Below are positions 14,001 to 24,952 of a stretch of DNA of 64,000 nt, piece after piece (position 1 is the first letter of the stretch; every line of letters starts with the position of its first letter). The position numbers and the translations under genes are program-made. The notes under the pieces were generated by a model. It saw only the letters and a program-made list of their open reading frames with translations. It was not told the origin of the DNA and ran no database searches. Source of the DNA: Mesaphorura yosii (lineage: Eukaryota > Arthropoda > Collembola > Poduromorpha > Tullbergiidae); the NCBI GenBank assembly GCA_009869945.1, contig WIXG01000269.1:47091-111090 (forward strand). Direction: 5' to 3'.

Positions 14001-16426
14001 TACCAATTCCCAATGAAGAAGCTCGTGACAGTGGTAGTCCAATAGCAACTTCACCAGTTGCTAATACTCCTGCAATGGTGATACTTCCAACTTCAACTCC
14101 TTTGCCGGTGGTGCGAGAACACAAACCAAAACAAGTTGAAGATCCTGTGGTTGCTGTGACTATTCCGACTCCAATTGAGATTGATCAGCCTAACAAAGGT
14201 ACCAAAGCTACCCTTCACTATCTTGCAACAATTTAATGGGCATAGGTAATTAATGAATTTGTACTCCAATCAGGTCATTCATTTGTGGGAACTACACCAA
14301 AGGAGCCGAAGGCCTCATCATCGTTGGAGACATCAGCTTTTTCATTCGATGATTCGACCGTGGCTCGGTTCGGATCATCTGTGTCAGCCAATACTTCAGA
14401 ATTGACAATGGATACGGCTGAAGACTCAGAGAAACCTGATGATGACTTACACGAGGCGATGAGCCCTTTGCTGCCTCCGCTGGACAACGATTTTCCGGAT
14501 GTTCCTACTTTGGATGACGGCATTAGCACCCAGCAGCATATCTTGCAATCCGTGTCGCAGGAGCACGATTATTGCCGACCTCCGACGAAAGAAATGATGG
14601 AAGCCGAAAAACGGAAAATGAGCTCCCCGAATTCTCCAAACTACGATGCTCAGCATTCCCACAGTCCTATAAAGCGCCTCAAAATTGCGAAAATTCGCTC
14701 GCCGGAAAAACACAAGGAGCGGGCAGAAAAACGCGCAAGAAAGCGGCACCATTCTAGCAGTTCATCTTCGAGCTCTTCTAGTTGTTCAAGTTGCAGTACC
14801 AACTGTAGTTGCTCTGGAGGAAGCTCATCGGACGTGGAGCCATACGAAAAAACCAAGAGGCCCAAGATTGTGTTGAAGAAGGTAAAGAAGTTTCCGTTGA
14901 AAAAACCGAAAGTGGTTAAGGACCCGACCATTCCGAAGAGACCTGTAGGACGTCCGCCGAAGTATCCGAAAGATGGTTCAAAGCCTCCTCCACCGAAGCC
15001 GAAGGCTGTGGCTCGTCAAACTGTTGACCAACGTCAGGAAGAGATGCTCAAACACTTTAAGAACAAGGAAGACGCTTACATTCCGGAATCGGACTTGGAT
15101 ACCGAATTATCAGACTCCGATGTCCATTTTGACAAACAGCAGCAACATGAAGTTATCGGGAAAGTGCCTCGAGCATTCGAGGACGTCTGGGAACAAAAAG
15201 GCGAAGAATTCTTACTTCACATTGTGAAAGGGGTCAAGAACTACGACGAGTTACGTCACGGTGGCAGGCCAAGACCTGCACAGTCACCGCGAGCGGGAGA
15301 GGCAGCTCGACCAACTCAGAAGCTTCCTCCTCGACCTATGATTGGGAATAACAGCAGTTATAAAGTGGTCACCAAACCGGAAGCAAATGGGAAGCAGGCG
15401 AGGTTGAAGCTGAGAAATGTTCCGTTGAAGAAGCTGTATCTTGTGAATACTGCAGCGAACAATGGCAAGCCAATTCTACCCTCGGCCTCGACTTCAAAGG
15501 CAGTGGCTTCTCTTCGCCCACCCGTTCTAAAATCTGGATTCTCTCAAAATAAGGCTTTAAATTTTGAGCAGCCGACGCCACTGCAAATTGGAGCTGAGCA
15601 ACTGAAGAAGAAATTACTGGCGGCCGGGAACAGATGGCATGGAGATGGAATGGATGTGGACCCAAGGAACTCCATGGGTAATGGGGGATTGGGAATGGGG
15701 CGCAACAAATTTCGTACGCATTTGAACCCACAAGTCATGCTCGGAGAGCCAGTAATGAACAGAAGACCAATGGCCCGAGAAGGCTCGTTTACTTCGAGCC
15801 ACATGCCAAATACTACCGGAGTCACGATTCGGCACTCAACGACCATCACGCCGATACCACCTCCAACTCAAGAAGTTGAACCAATTGAGCCTCCGATGGA
15901 AGAAGACGTCCATCCAGTAGATTCTACACCTACACCGGCAGTGGTCGACACTTCCGACGGAACTTCAACAGTGGCTGTGGTGGATCCTGCTTCAGTTGCA
16001 GCGCCAGCGCCGGAGCCGTCGGCAGTAGCAGAGCAAAAACCACTTGCAGAGAACAACGTTGAAGACAACAAGCCGAAGAACTTGTATTGCTATTGTCAAT
16101 CCGATGATGGCGACAGCGACATGATTGCTTGTGATGGTGCGAAATGTAAGCACGAATGGTTTCACTTCCGATGCGTCGGCGTGAAGTGGGCTCCAAAGGG
16201 CAAGTGGTTCTGCCCGGACTGTCGCCCGGTGGTGAAGGGAAGGAAGTCAGCAGCAGCTCGCCCGTTCGTCGAAAATCGTCACAAGCCCACGCCCACGAGA
16301 AATGGAATTGATACGGACACAATCAAAGGAGGAGCAGCAGGGGCGGAGACTCCGGGAGCAGTGGCCGAGGGTTTAAGCGGTGATAACAAAAATACTTTGG
16401 AGGCACAACTTATCAACCAACTCTAG
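11015..16426 (+). CDS. Large C2H2 zinc-finger / AT-hook / PHD-finger nuclear protein
   Basis: Two coding exons (11015-14198 and 14274-16426) are separated by a 75-bp GT-AG intron and join in frame to 1,778 residues. In order there is a six-finger cluster (about residues 71-285), a single finger (about 378), and a second cluster of about eight fingers (556-800). Next come acidic, Glu/Lys-rich linkers (810-1061), a poly-Ser/Cys run (about 1222-1245), an AT-hook-like RPVGRPPKYPK (about 1283), and a conserved-looking VWEQKGEEFLLHI segment. A C4HC3 PHD finger (about 1663-1714) contains CKHEWFHFRCVGV and PKGKWFCPDC. The PHD resembles the ING class, which reads histone H3 tails; histone binding here is inferred. 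The finger array is reminiscent of POGZ/Row-type chromatin zinc-finger proteins, but I cannot prove orthology. The reading frame is clean. AATAAA at 16769-16774 and 16779-16784 marks the 3' end. Confidence 0.85.
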
Positions 16427-17429
16427 GATCGCCAACTCAAATCCACCTTCTCAAATGAACTTTAATTGTAATTTATGCTAACTTCGAACTCTAATGTAAA
16501 CTTCGCATTGTACGGTAATATTAAAATGCTACATGCTACTTTTAGTATTAAGCAACTGTATTTGCATGATTCAGAACTCTTAACTTAAATTATGTCTATT
16601 TAAAATTCCAGAAATTGTATTTCATCAGTGTCGATAGTTTTAGCCTTAGAAATTACTTACTTCAGGTTGTCTATACTTCAGCAGCGAGTGTAGGTGTAAT
16701 ATTACTGAGAATGTTATGTATCTGGTTCCACTGTTGTGTCAAAGCTCAGAAAAAGAAAGCGAAAAAGAAATAAAAACAAATAAAAATTCAGAAATTTCCC
16801 AGCGGCTCCATGACCCATCTCATTTTAGTTTGAATATTGATTAAGTCTTGTGTTATCATGAATTCGTCATTGGAAGGCGTGTAGGTGGACGTGCGTATAG
16901 ACTCAAATGTAAGAAACCACTTCGAGAGAAAAATCAAAACGTGGGAAAACAAAACTCAAAGAAAAGGAGATCGAGCACTGCTCCTGCTTGGTCTTTCTTC
17001 ATCTTCGCATTTAATTTACTTTTAGTGAACTTAATTACGTTCAGTTAATTCGAAATGGAAGCCAATTAGTCTGTGTAGATAAAATCTTGCACTGAACCTC
17101 CGTGATTGTGTTCTTTCATCCAGTAATATCGACAAATAGTTAAATTTTGCATTTTTCAGATGACTTTTACTCTTCAGATTCACGATTAACTGGCCTTCAA
17201 GGCTAGGAAGGGTGCAGTCAACCTTATCGGCGGTCCTTCTTCTTATCATTCTGGTATATATTTGATCTTGTTCGATAACGACCATCTGGAAAGGTAAATT
17301 TTAAATTATAAGATTTGGCGTACTGAAACTCATTCAAAGACTGAATTTGAATTCTGATTGCTGATTCAGAGGTCAACGTCATCTGGAACTTGGATTTATC
17401 TCATCATTGTTGTGATAGTGCACTCAATC
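16427..17429. other. Intergenic: zinc-finger gene 3' UTR and PIG-L 5' region
   Basis: Two overlapping poly(A) signals at 16769-16784 follow the zinc-finger gene. The PIG-L coding exon is preceded by an acceptor at about 17370, so a noncoding first exon probably lies between 16,850 and 17,290. I could not define it. I see no other gene here. Confidence 0.55.
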
Positions 17430-18615
17430 ATGGAGCTGGACATGACTTTCGCTGCTGAGCTAGGTGTCCTGCTTCTGATTTTCTTAATCTTTGCCTACTT
17501 CTGCATTTCCATCGGAGCATTCATCTCTAAGGACAAAATCCGTGCTTTTCGACAGAAGAAATTGCAATTTGGAAGAGTCCTGATTGTAGTTGCCCATCCA
17601 GACGACGAATGCATGTTCTTTGGTCCTACCATAATTAATTTGCTACGCACTAAAAGATCGTTTGTCTACATCTTGTGCTTATCAGCTGGTAAGGAGTATC
17701 TTCTTAAGATGATGTTCTGTATTTCTTTTCCAAGTGTATAATATTTTGCTGATTTCTTTGCAGGTGGCTATGACGGCAAAGGAAATGTCCGCAAGCAAGA
17801 GTTTTGGAACAGCTGCATAGCTTTAGGGATGAATCCATCAAATATAATGCTTACAAACTACGAGAAGATGAAGGATAATCCGAAACGAGAGTGGCCAGCA
17901 GATTTAATTCGTGAAATTGTGGTGTCATATGTGAAATCATACGACATTGATACGGTAAAATATTCAAGGCATTTCTGAAATACCCGGCGGATTGAAACGC
18001 AAAATATTTATCAGTTTATTAACTTATTCTATAAAAATTTTGGCATATAGGTCGTGACTTTTGACAAGTTTGGAGTTAGTGGACACAGAAACCATTGTGC
18101 CATTTATGAGACTATCAAGGAAGCCATGCAGACTAAGCTATGGCCCAAAAGTAAGTTTAACTCAGCGCAAAAAAGTTCCATACGCATTTATTATTCATTT
18201 ACCGACGCTATTTAAGAACTTACTTGTACTTACCGAGTGGTAACTAGCTTGAAATTAACTAAATTCACATAACTTGTTTAGGTTCCCGAGTTTACACATT
18301 GCAGTCAATCAACATATTTCGCAAATACGTTCTCAATGTAATGGATGTCTGGTTCTCTTTCTTCACGTGTGGAGTAATTTACATGCTAAGCCCTGCCGAT
18401 CGTAGACGGGTCCGAGTAAGTAAGAAGATGCATCGATGCTTGTCATTAAGATATCTGAAACTAAACTGATTTGTTTGACTTTCTAGACTGCCATGAACCG
18501 CCATCGTTCACAACTGACATGGTATCGCAAGTTGTACGTAATATTCTCTCGATACATGCTAATCAACAGTCTGGTCGAATTGCGTGACCCTGACGATTCC
18601 AAAAAGAACGATTAG
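17430..18615 (+). CDS. PIGL: N-acetylglucosaminyl-phosphatidylinositol de-N-acetylase (PIG-L)
   Basis: PIG-L removes the acetyl group from GlcNAc-PI on the cytoplasmic face of the ER, the second step of GPI-anchor synthesis. Five exons (17430-17688, 17764-17954, 18051-18150, 18282-18415, 18487-18615) join in frame to 270 residues; human PIGL has 252. A hydrophobic N-terminal anchor spans about residues 10-33. The metal-binding AHPDDE motif is at residues 55-60, and the second motif, SGHRNH, is at 160-165. The C-terminal part carries the family-typical [11 protein letters not shown] and [18 protein letters not shown]. All catalytic residues I know for the family are present. The frame runs open upstream of 17430 to the acceptor, but the first ATG after it is used here. 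Poly(A) signal candidate: AATAAA at 19303-19308. Confidence 0.96.
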
Positions 18616-19578
18616 TAACGTCTCTGCAAATAATCAGCTAACGTGATCTTTTAACTAATTAAATATGTGAGTTAAATAATTAAGTGCAGGTTGTAACTGA
18701 CCAAATCTTGGAATCCATCCTTTATTCTCTTCTAGAAACGAGCGCGAGAAAAAACGTGTAAGTGAATCTAACCACCGAGTGAAATGAGCAAGAGAAAATA
18801 GTTAATGACTTCTAGTCAAAAAGCAAACGAAGCGCTTTAATGGTTCCATGAGTAGGGCCATGGAGCAAGGTTCTACTTAATTAGACTGCTGCTGCACTCT
18901 TCCCAAAAGCCTTACACAGTACATTAATTAACTTAACAATAATCAATTATTTTTATAATAATGGAACCTCTGTTCTCTCTTACTAAATCATATTTTAGTA
19001 TTTTATATTTGTATTCCCACTCATGTTTTATAAGCATCAGCATACACGAATCTAGAACGTGAATCGAGCGCATTATTTGTAATCGGTGGTCTCTTTTTTG
19101 ACGACTCAGTTCTTATTATCGATATTCTTATTTATTGTTTGCAGATTATCTTGAATTAATTGATTTCTCGTCTTTGTTTCTTAAATGTGCATGAATGGCC
19201 ATCGATTCAGAACTGATGTAAACGATTACATGAAATTAACAAGCAATTTGAGAATTATGTATTTTGAACCTGAGCTAAAGAGATTGGACAACTTGTCTTA
19301 AGAATAAAGTTTACGATGTCGCTCCGGCGATGTCTTAATTCTTAAATCCTAAAGACATGACTGTATATAGTAAGTTCGAAATCTGTGAGTGCAGATTTGG
19401 TCGTTTTTGGCGCGCACTCTTGTGATACATATGTATTCTTAGAATGCATCAATGAAGATGATACTGCGCTATAGTTAAGTTTGGATAGCCTAAGATATTC
19501 AAGAGTCACTTGTCGCGAATATTTTGTTGTTCTTTACATTTCAAACTGAATAAATTATGGTGTGAATAAGACTACGGA
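18616..19578. other. Intergenic: PIG-L 3' UTR and AT-rich spacer
   Basis: AATAAA at 19303-19308 is the likely PIG-L poly(A) signal, and another lies near 19548. The rest is AT-rich with no open frame of interest. The downstream neighbour is the minus-strand candidate exon at 19579-19785, so the two would be tail to tail. Confidence 0.55.
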
Positions 19579-19785
19579 CTATAGGATAAGATCCGAGAGG
19601 CGCAGAACCCAGACATTAACAGGACTATAGTCTTCACTTTTTTTCTGGCTTTCTTCGACGTCTAGAATTCGAGCGAGATTTGGGATCCCTTCTGGAAAGA
19701 CCTCTTGAAGAGCCTTCAGCAGTTCTGCGTTTGGCATGTCAAGCAACACTCTTACCCCTTCCAAGTCTAAAGGATGATCAAACGT
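19579..19785 (-). CDS. Candidate terminal exon of an unidentified minus-strand gene
   Basis: On the minus strand a frame opens just after a splice-acceptor-like TTTAG/GTCAG (about 19786-19793) and runs about 69 codons to a TAG. The peptide looks protein-like: FTFDHPLDLEGVRVLLD, then a helix-like LLKALQEVFPEGIPNLARIL, then a charged segment and a hydrophobic end. I do not recognise it. No convincing upstream exon could be fixed. An ATG at 19916-19918 followed by a GTGAAG donor would allow a three-codon first exon, which is weak. It could be a small protein gene divergent from RPC5, a pseudogene fragment, or chance. Confidence 0.35.
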   Translation of the reverse strand, partial: TFDHPLDLEGVRVLLDMPNAELLKALQEVFPEGIPNLARILDVEESQKKSEDYSPVNVWVLRLSDLIL

Positions 19786-20121
19786 AAATCTGACCTAAAC
19801 CACAGGTTCCTCAAAAGAAACGACCAACTAACTACGCGGAACATGAAATGACAAAGGTACGTGAAAGAAAAGAAACCAACTCAATCCTATTCGGCCTCAA
19901 GTACTTCACTCTCGTCATATTGCGCTCTGTGGCATGCAAGCCTGAGAGAGATGAGAGACTCGTTTTTCCTTGCTGCTCGTCTCCACGAATGCAAAATTGT
20001 ATTTCTGTTCACTGATGTTCATTATAGCCAGAGTCCTGGCTATTTCGAAGGAACGCCACGTGAAGTGAAACTTGCATCATTCACAAGTACCTAATCAGCT
20101 CGCGTGCGACCCTTTAAAATC

Positions 20122-21458
20122 ATGGCTGAGGAGTCAGAGTCACCTATGGCGAACGAACCTTCGTTTCCCGATGATTCAGATGAAGACGATCCGATTATCG
20201 AAGAGGTATGATCAAAAATGGGCACAACTTGCGTTTAGCTATCAGCCTAATCTGACTTAATATTTCGTGCTTCATATGGCTGTTTCTACTCTTGTAGTAT
20301 CCCATTTACCTCAACCACGACTTGACTGGTCACCTCCACCTGTTCCAATACCAGAATCGACCTTCCACTCTTGCGTTCGGTGAAGACGAGGTTCTTGACG
20401 TAAAGTTTAAGCCCGAGTCTAAAAAGCTTCAGATGGTGATGGAAATTGATACCAAGTCGAAATTTTATGATAGCGTTGCTGGCGTGCAGATGGCTACTAG
20501 TAAAAGTAAGATTGACGCAGATAGTGCCGAAGAACGAGAAACCGAAGAGTAAGTCACTGTACGCTGTTAAAGCCAATTTATTCATAATAATTAATTTATT
20601 GAGCGAAATCAACCCTAGTATGGTTTTGCTCAGGGAGCAGGACGACACCGACAAGGATGCTATCTTAAATCGTCAAGTGGTGGAGTACGATGCTCATCCA
20701 CGCTCTGATGAATCTGGCTACTACGTCTGCATCAAGCGTAAAAAAACACTCCATATCACACCGATCACAACCGTTGGCCAAGTAAGACCGGTGTTCCCTT
20801 GCTTTGATGAGGGCGACATTGAAGCGGCAGGCACTGCAGGTAAATCTCGAAATATTGAACATCTTCACCCATAGTTCGTCAAGTTCGGTTTAATTTTTCA
20901 GATGGCAAAGACACCGGAACTGACGCATCTGAATCCGAAGCTGAACCGGAGGACACGGGTAAAATCCAATTCACGTTCAAGCGTGAGAAAAAGACAGGTG
21001 CCCCAAAAATCAATGTCGAGCAAGTAGAGGCACAACTAAGCCAAAATTATATGAAGCACCTTGAGCAAGATGCAGAAGACTCGTGGGTCAAGCTAGACTA
21101 TACAGAGTTTGACGAAGAGGTTTGGCACAAGTTGAAAACAAACAACGACGAGATTGCAGCTGAAGCGGAAGAGGCTGCACGCCCGAAACCGTCCAAACCT
21201 GCTGAGGTTGTGCTCTTTGAAGGTGACGACGATGAGCCCATGTTTGTTGATCTGGAACCAGGATCGTCTCCTTCACCATCATTCTCACCCGAGAAAAGAA
21301 GACTGAGAAGAGACGACGACTCTGTCGATACCCTCGACTTCTTACGCAGTTTAGTCACGGAAGAACAGCCCATCATTGACCTCTGTTCGGAATATCCTGC
21401 CCCTGCGAATTCCAACGTTCCTGAGAGCCGCCCCAGCTCTCAAGAACTAAGCCAATAA
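20122..21458 (+). CDS. POLR3E: DNA-directed RNA polymerase III subunit RPC5 (POLR3E), short form
   Basis: RPC5 pairs with RPC4 in the TFIIF-like module of RNA polymerase III, used for initiation and termination on tRNA and 5S genes. Four exons (20122-20205, 20298-20548, 20634-20839, 20902-21458) join in frame to 365 residues. An acidic N-terminus leads into the dimerisation domain, with PIYLNHDLTGHLHLFQYQNR, LAFGEDEVLDVKFKPESKKL, and a second half with ETEE-type linker and TLHITPITTVGQVRPVFPCF. A later block, EDSWVKLDYTEFDEEVWHKL, is also typical. The rest is acidic and Ser/Pro-rich. Human POLR3E is about 708 residues and yeast Rpc37 about 282, so the long C-terminal extension of vertebrates is absent. 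AATAAA at 21560-21565, about 100 nt after the stop, argues that the gene really ends here. Confidence 0.9.
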
Positions 21459-23135
21459 TGTCATCATTTAAAAGTGAGATTAAAGACGGGTTCATTTTGT
21501 ACCCTAACCTGTACCATGTTTGCTCCGCCTATTTATTATTCCGTAAATGTAGCATTGTGAATAAACTAGAGCATCGATGACGTGATCCATGTGCCATTTG
21601 TCACTACTAATCGAGCACACCATTATTGAGGTTTACGATCCTTTGTTAATTCCATTGTACCATTCATTCTTTCATTTTCTAAATACGGAGCCGCTTGCCG
21701 TGCCGACTTTTCAAAGGATTTTCCTGCTTGAGTTTCTTGTGATGACGTTCAGATCTCGGATTCCGACAGAGCATGTGCGAGTCTCACAAGTGGCAAGTGC
21801 ATTTGAACTCAATCTCATCTCGGTCCGTGCCTCGCCTCGTGCGGATAAATAAAGGTGTCAATCTCAGGGAGAAACTTCATTCAAACCTCAAGTCAAGGTC
21901 TTGCTTCAATTTCCATTCTGATTTTGCACTTTGCACCTTCTTCCCTTACCTTTTCTGACTAGATTTTACTGGATTCCAGGCACAAACTACTGCCAGAGCA
22001 GTATTAATTAGTGATCTGTTAGATATGATCTGATTTCCTTTCATCTAAAAGACTACGACCTAGATTAGATTAAATTGTAGCATAAAGTTTCTTTACAGGC
22101 CGTTGTCTCGCCTAAACTGACCGAGTGAAGGCTGTTCGCTATATTTCGATTAGACTCCGATAATACTCGTCACATTCTTCGTTGGCCTTTGGATTGAGGC
22201 TGCGCAAGCAATTCTTCAGCTCGACAATCTTCCAATCTTGTTCAAGATCCTTTGCGTGGGACTGGTGGGTAAGATCCTTAATTTACTCTTCATCAGATGT
22301 CAGGTAGTCGAAGTTGTCGGACGCTAAATCATGTTTCAGAGCTGCCTTTAGCCTTTAAGTAGATTTTGCTAAATCAGTGCGAGCCCTACAGAATTATACA
22401 ATGAAATTACTTCCATGTCGCATTCCATGCTGCAGTGCAACCAGCGCCAGCGTATATTTCTTCTCACTAATTACCTGACCCTTGATCACATCATCAGACA
22501 AGTGGTAAAAGCAATAGCGAATCGTGATCGGATCATGAACTGGTACCACTCCATGAGTGCTAAGCGGAGGTCACGGTCTGTGCAGTGTGTAGAGTTGACA
22601 GATTGCAGTCCGTGTGCGTCACACGTGTAATGGTAATTGCCATTTCGATTACATAATCTCACATTGCATTTGACACACTAGCCTACAAGTGCAGCTAGCT
22701 GCGGTATAGTTAGAAGGCAGCATTAGCAGAGCTCAAGCTCATCACCAGTCTCTCAGTCAGCCGTAGCATGTACCATTTCTATGACGTCGTCGATCAATTA
22801 CATTAAACAGGTTTCGCGTTCGAGCTCACAATCAACCCAGTCGGCCTGTGCTGAGCTTGAGGTGAAGACTGTCACGCAAGTGTTGCTCTGCTCTGCTGAG
22901 TGAGATTACATAATATAACTACAGATAATGTTCAATCAGCATCAGCAGCCGGACAGCTGATCATAGATAAGTACTAGCACCCTAGCTAATTTAATTGTTG
23001 TATTATAATAATTGGTGCAAGCTCATAGTTTAGGTAAATTCATTACTTGGATTCCTAGCTGTCAATGGATTGGCATCAAGGTCTTAATTTTTGACAGTTT
23101 TCTGCTTCTTCTATTGCAGGGAATCTGAGATCACG
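21459..23135. other. Intergenic: RPC5 3' UTR, decayed minus-strand segment, citrate-carrier 5' region
   Basis: AATAAA at 21560-21565 ends RPC5. The pseudogene at 22139-22400 is listed separately. A CTCAGTCAGCC initiator-like sequence at about 22752-22762 may mark the SLC25A1 transcription start. The acceptor at 23117-23119 before the first coding exon implies a noncoding first exon in this interval. Confidence 0.5.
22139..22400 (-). pseudogene. Decayed coding segment, unidentified protein
   Basis: Read on the minus strand, one frame from about 22385 to the TAG at 22139-22141 has clear protein character but two in-frame TAA codons. Key stretches in order are KAALKHDLASDNFDYLTSDE, then TAA, then DLTHQSHAKDLEQDWKIVEL, then KNCLRSLNPKANEECDEYYR. 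The amphipathic, charged composition and continuity across the stops suggest an old coding sequence. The stops could come from single substitutions. A tiny intron over the second stop (GTAAAT...CACCAG) would be only about 25 nt and would remove residues that look conserved. I do not know the protein family. A processed pseudogene or an abandoned exon are both possible. Confidence 0.5.
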
Positions 23136-24952
23136 ATGGACAAAACTTTTAAGAACCCGTACATTCACCGCCCTTGGCTAACGAAGCAGGGTGCAGCCGC
23201 TGCTGCTGCCGGAGGAGGCAACTTGGGCATCAAAGGTGTGATTGCAGGTACGATAACGACAAACCAACGCGTCCAGTTTCGTTTCATAGAGGCGATACAG
23301 GCTCAGCCTATTAGTGCCTAATACCCGCTTTTTTTTCTCAGGTGGCATCACCGGGGGTATTGAGATTTGTATTACATTTCCAACCGAATACGTCAAGACT
23401 CAACTGCAGCTAGACGAGAAGAGTGGAAAAGCTAAGCAGTACAACGGAATTGTTGATTGCGTGAAGAAGACTGTTAAAGGTCATGGGTTCTTCGGTCTGT
23501 ACAGAGGGCTCAGTGTACTTCTCTATGGTTCTATTCCTAAGTCAGCTGTCAGGTACATCAGTCAAGTCCATATTTCTTGAGATTCTGTCTCAATTTCTGA
23601 GATTTCTCAATTGACTCGTTTTTCATTTTTTTCAGATTTGGTGCTTTTGAAGAGTTTAAAAAGCGCAGCGTTGACAGCAAAGGGAATTTGGGCCCGACTC
23701 AACGTCTTTTGTGTGGGTTGGGAGCCGGAGTGGCCGAAGCCATTTTTGCAGTCACCCCAATGGAAACAGTCAAAGTCAAGTTTATTAATGATCAACGGTC
23801 AGCTAATCCACGGTTCAAAGGATTCTTCCATGGAGTGGGTGAAATTATTCGAACTGAAGGTACGCGCTCTTATTAAATGATTTTTAAATCACTCGTATGC
23901 ACTGTTCATTAATTTTTGTGATTGTGATCAGGCATTCGTGGGACGTACCAAGGCCTCACTGCCACCATCATGAAACAAGGCAGCAATCAGGCAATTCGCT
24001 TCTTCGTCATGGAGACGTGTAAAGACTGGTATCGGGGCGGAGATCCAAGCAAGCCAGTTCCAAAGCTGCTTGTGGGTACTTTTGGTGCTGTTGCTGGCGC
24101 TGCATCTGTGTTTGGGAATACTCCGATTGATGTTGTGAAAACCAGAATGCAGGTAAGCACAATCGCCACAAAGCATGAGACCGTTAGAAGACAGCCAATT
24201 TCAATTATCATCCTTCTATTTTCAGGGTCTCGAAGCATCAAAGTACAAAAATACAATGGACTGCTTCCTGAAGATTTGGAAGAATGAAGGACCCAGAGCG
24301 TAAGCATTTTTCCATAATATTTTTACATCGCGTCGCTCAAGCGTGTTAAATGGGTTTCCCTTCCATTTACTCTTGTTCTCGTTCCGTTTCCCTATAATTA
24401 CATTAGCATGCAACAAAATCCGTGAAATATGCCAGAGGAAGTCTGAAACCTCGAATTGATTGATGAGCGTGGCATCCAGATAAAGAAAGTGGAAAATACG
24501 GCGCATGTTACAAGTCTATTCCATACGCATTAGCCATTAGCATCTGCATCCGTGAACCAGCAACAGCAACCACTTCTTATAGATGAGACCCAAATGATTT
24601 TGTCCATTATACACATCAGCTTGGCTTGGACCTGACTCCTTAACTTAACTCCACTCATTCGTCATTTTTCTCAGCTTAGGCCCAGACAATATTTCGCTTT
24701 GACTTTCTCTGTTTCCACAGGGCGTAATATATTGCCAGAACCTGATCTTTCCCGGTTCCCTTTCATCTCCTTCATTATCTACTCGTGTGCGTACGGTTAC
24801 TGCAAGTTAAGAATGGCATTTGATTCTTTGTTCTTTGTTTCAGATTCTACAAGGGAACAGTTCCGCGTTTGAGTCGAGTCTGCCTGGACGTGGCCATCAC
24901 GTTTATGATTTATGACTCGTTCATGGAACTCTTCAACAAGGTCTGGAAATAG
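23136..24952 (+). CDS. SLC25A1: Mitochondrial tricarboxylate (citrate) transport protein, SLC25A1
   Basis: This inner-membrane carrier exchanges mitochondrial citrate for cytosolic malate and supplies acetyl-CoA for lipid synthesis and acetylation. Six exons (23136-23247, 23342-23552, 23636-23859, 23932-24152, 24226-24299, 24844-24952) join in frame to 316 residues; the human protein has about 311. The three carrier repeats carry their signatures: PTEYVK (residues 51-56), PMETVK (149-154) and PIDVVK (247-252). Between them are [29 protein letters not shown] and [16 protein letters not shown], the last typical of the citrate carrier. The chosen ATG gives a short N-terminus with an Ala/Gly-rich stretch. 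The frame is open to the acceptor at 23119 but has no better start. The last intron, 544 bp, is the longest. Poly(A) signal candidate: AATAAA at 25547-25552. Confidence 0.97.

Noticed and set aside
14199-14284. Treating the zinc-finger and PHD parts as two genes because a stop lies between them
   Set aside because: A GT-AG intron of 75 bp joins the frames exactly, the second part has no ATG near its start, and there is no poly(A) signal or promoter-like sequence between them.
14447-16322. Antisense frames of about 100-130 codons opposite the AT-hook/PHD exon
   Set aside because: They mirror codon bias and low-complexity Ser/Pro/Lys tracts of the real gene.
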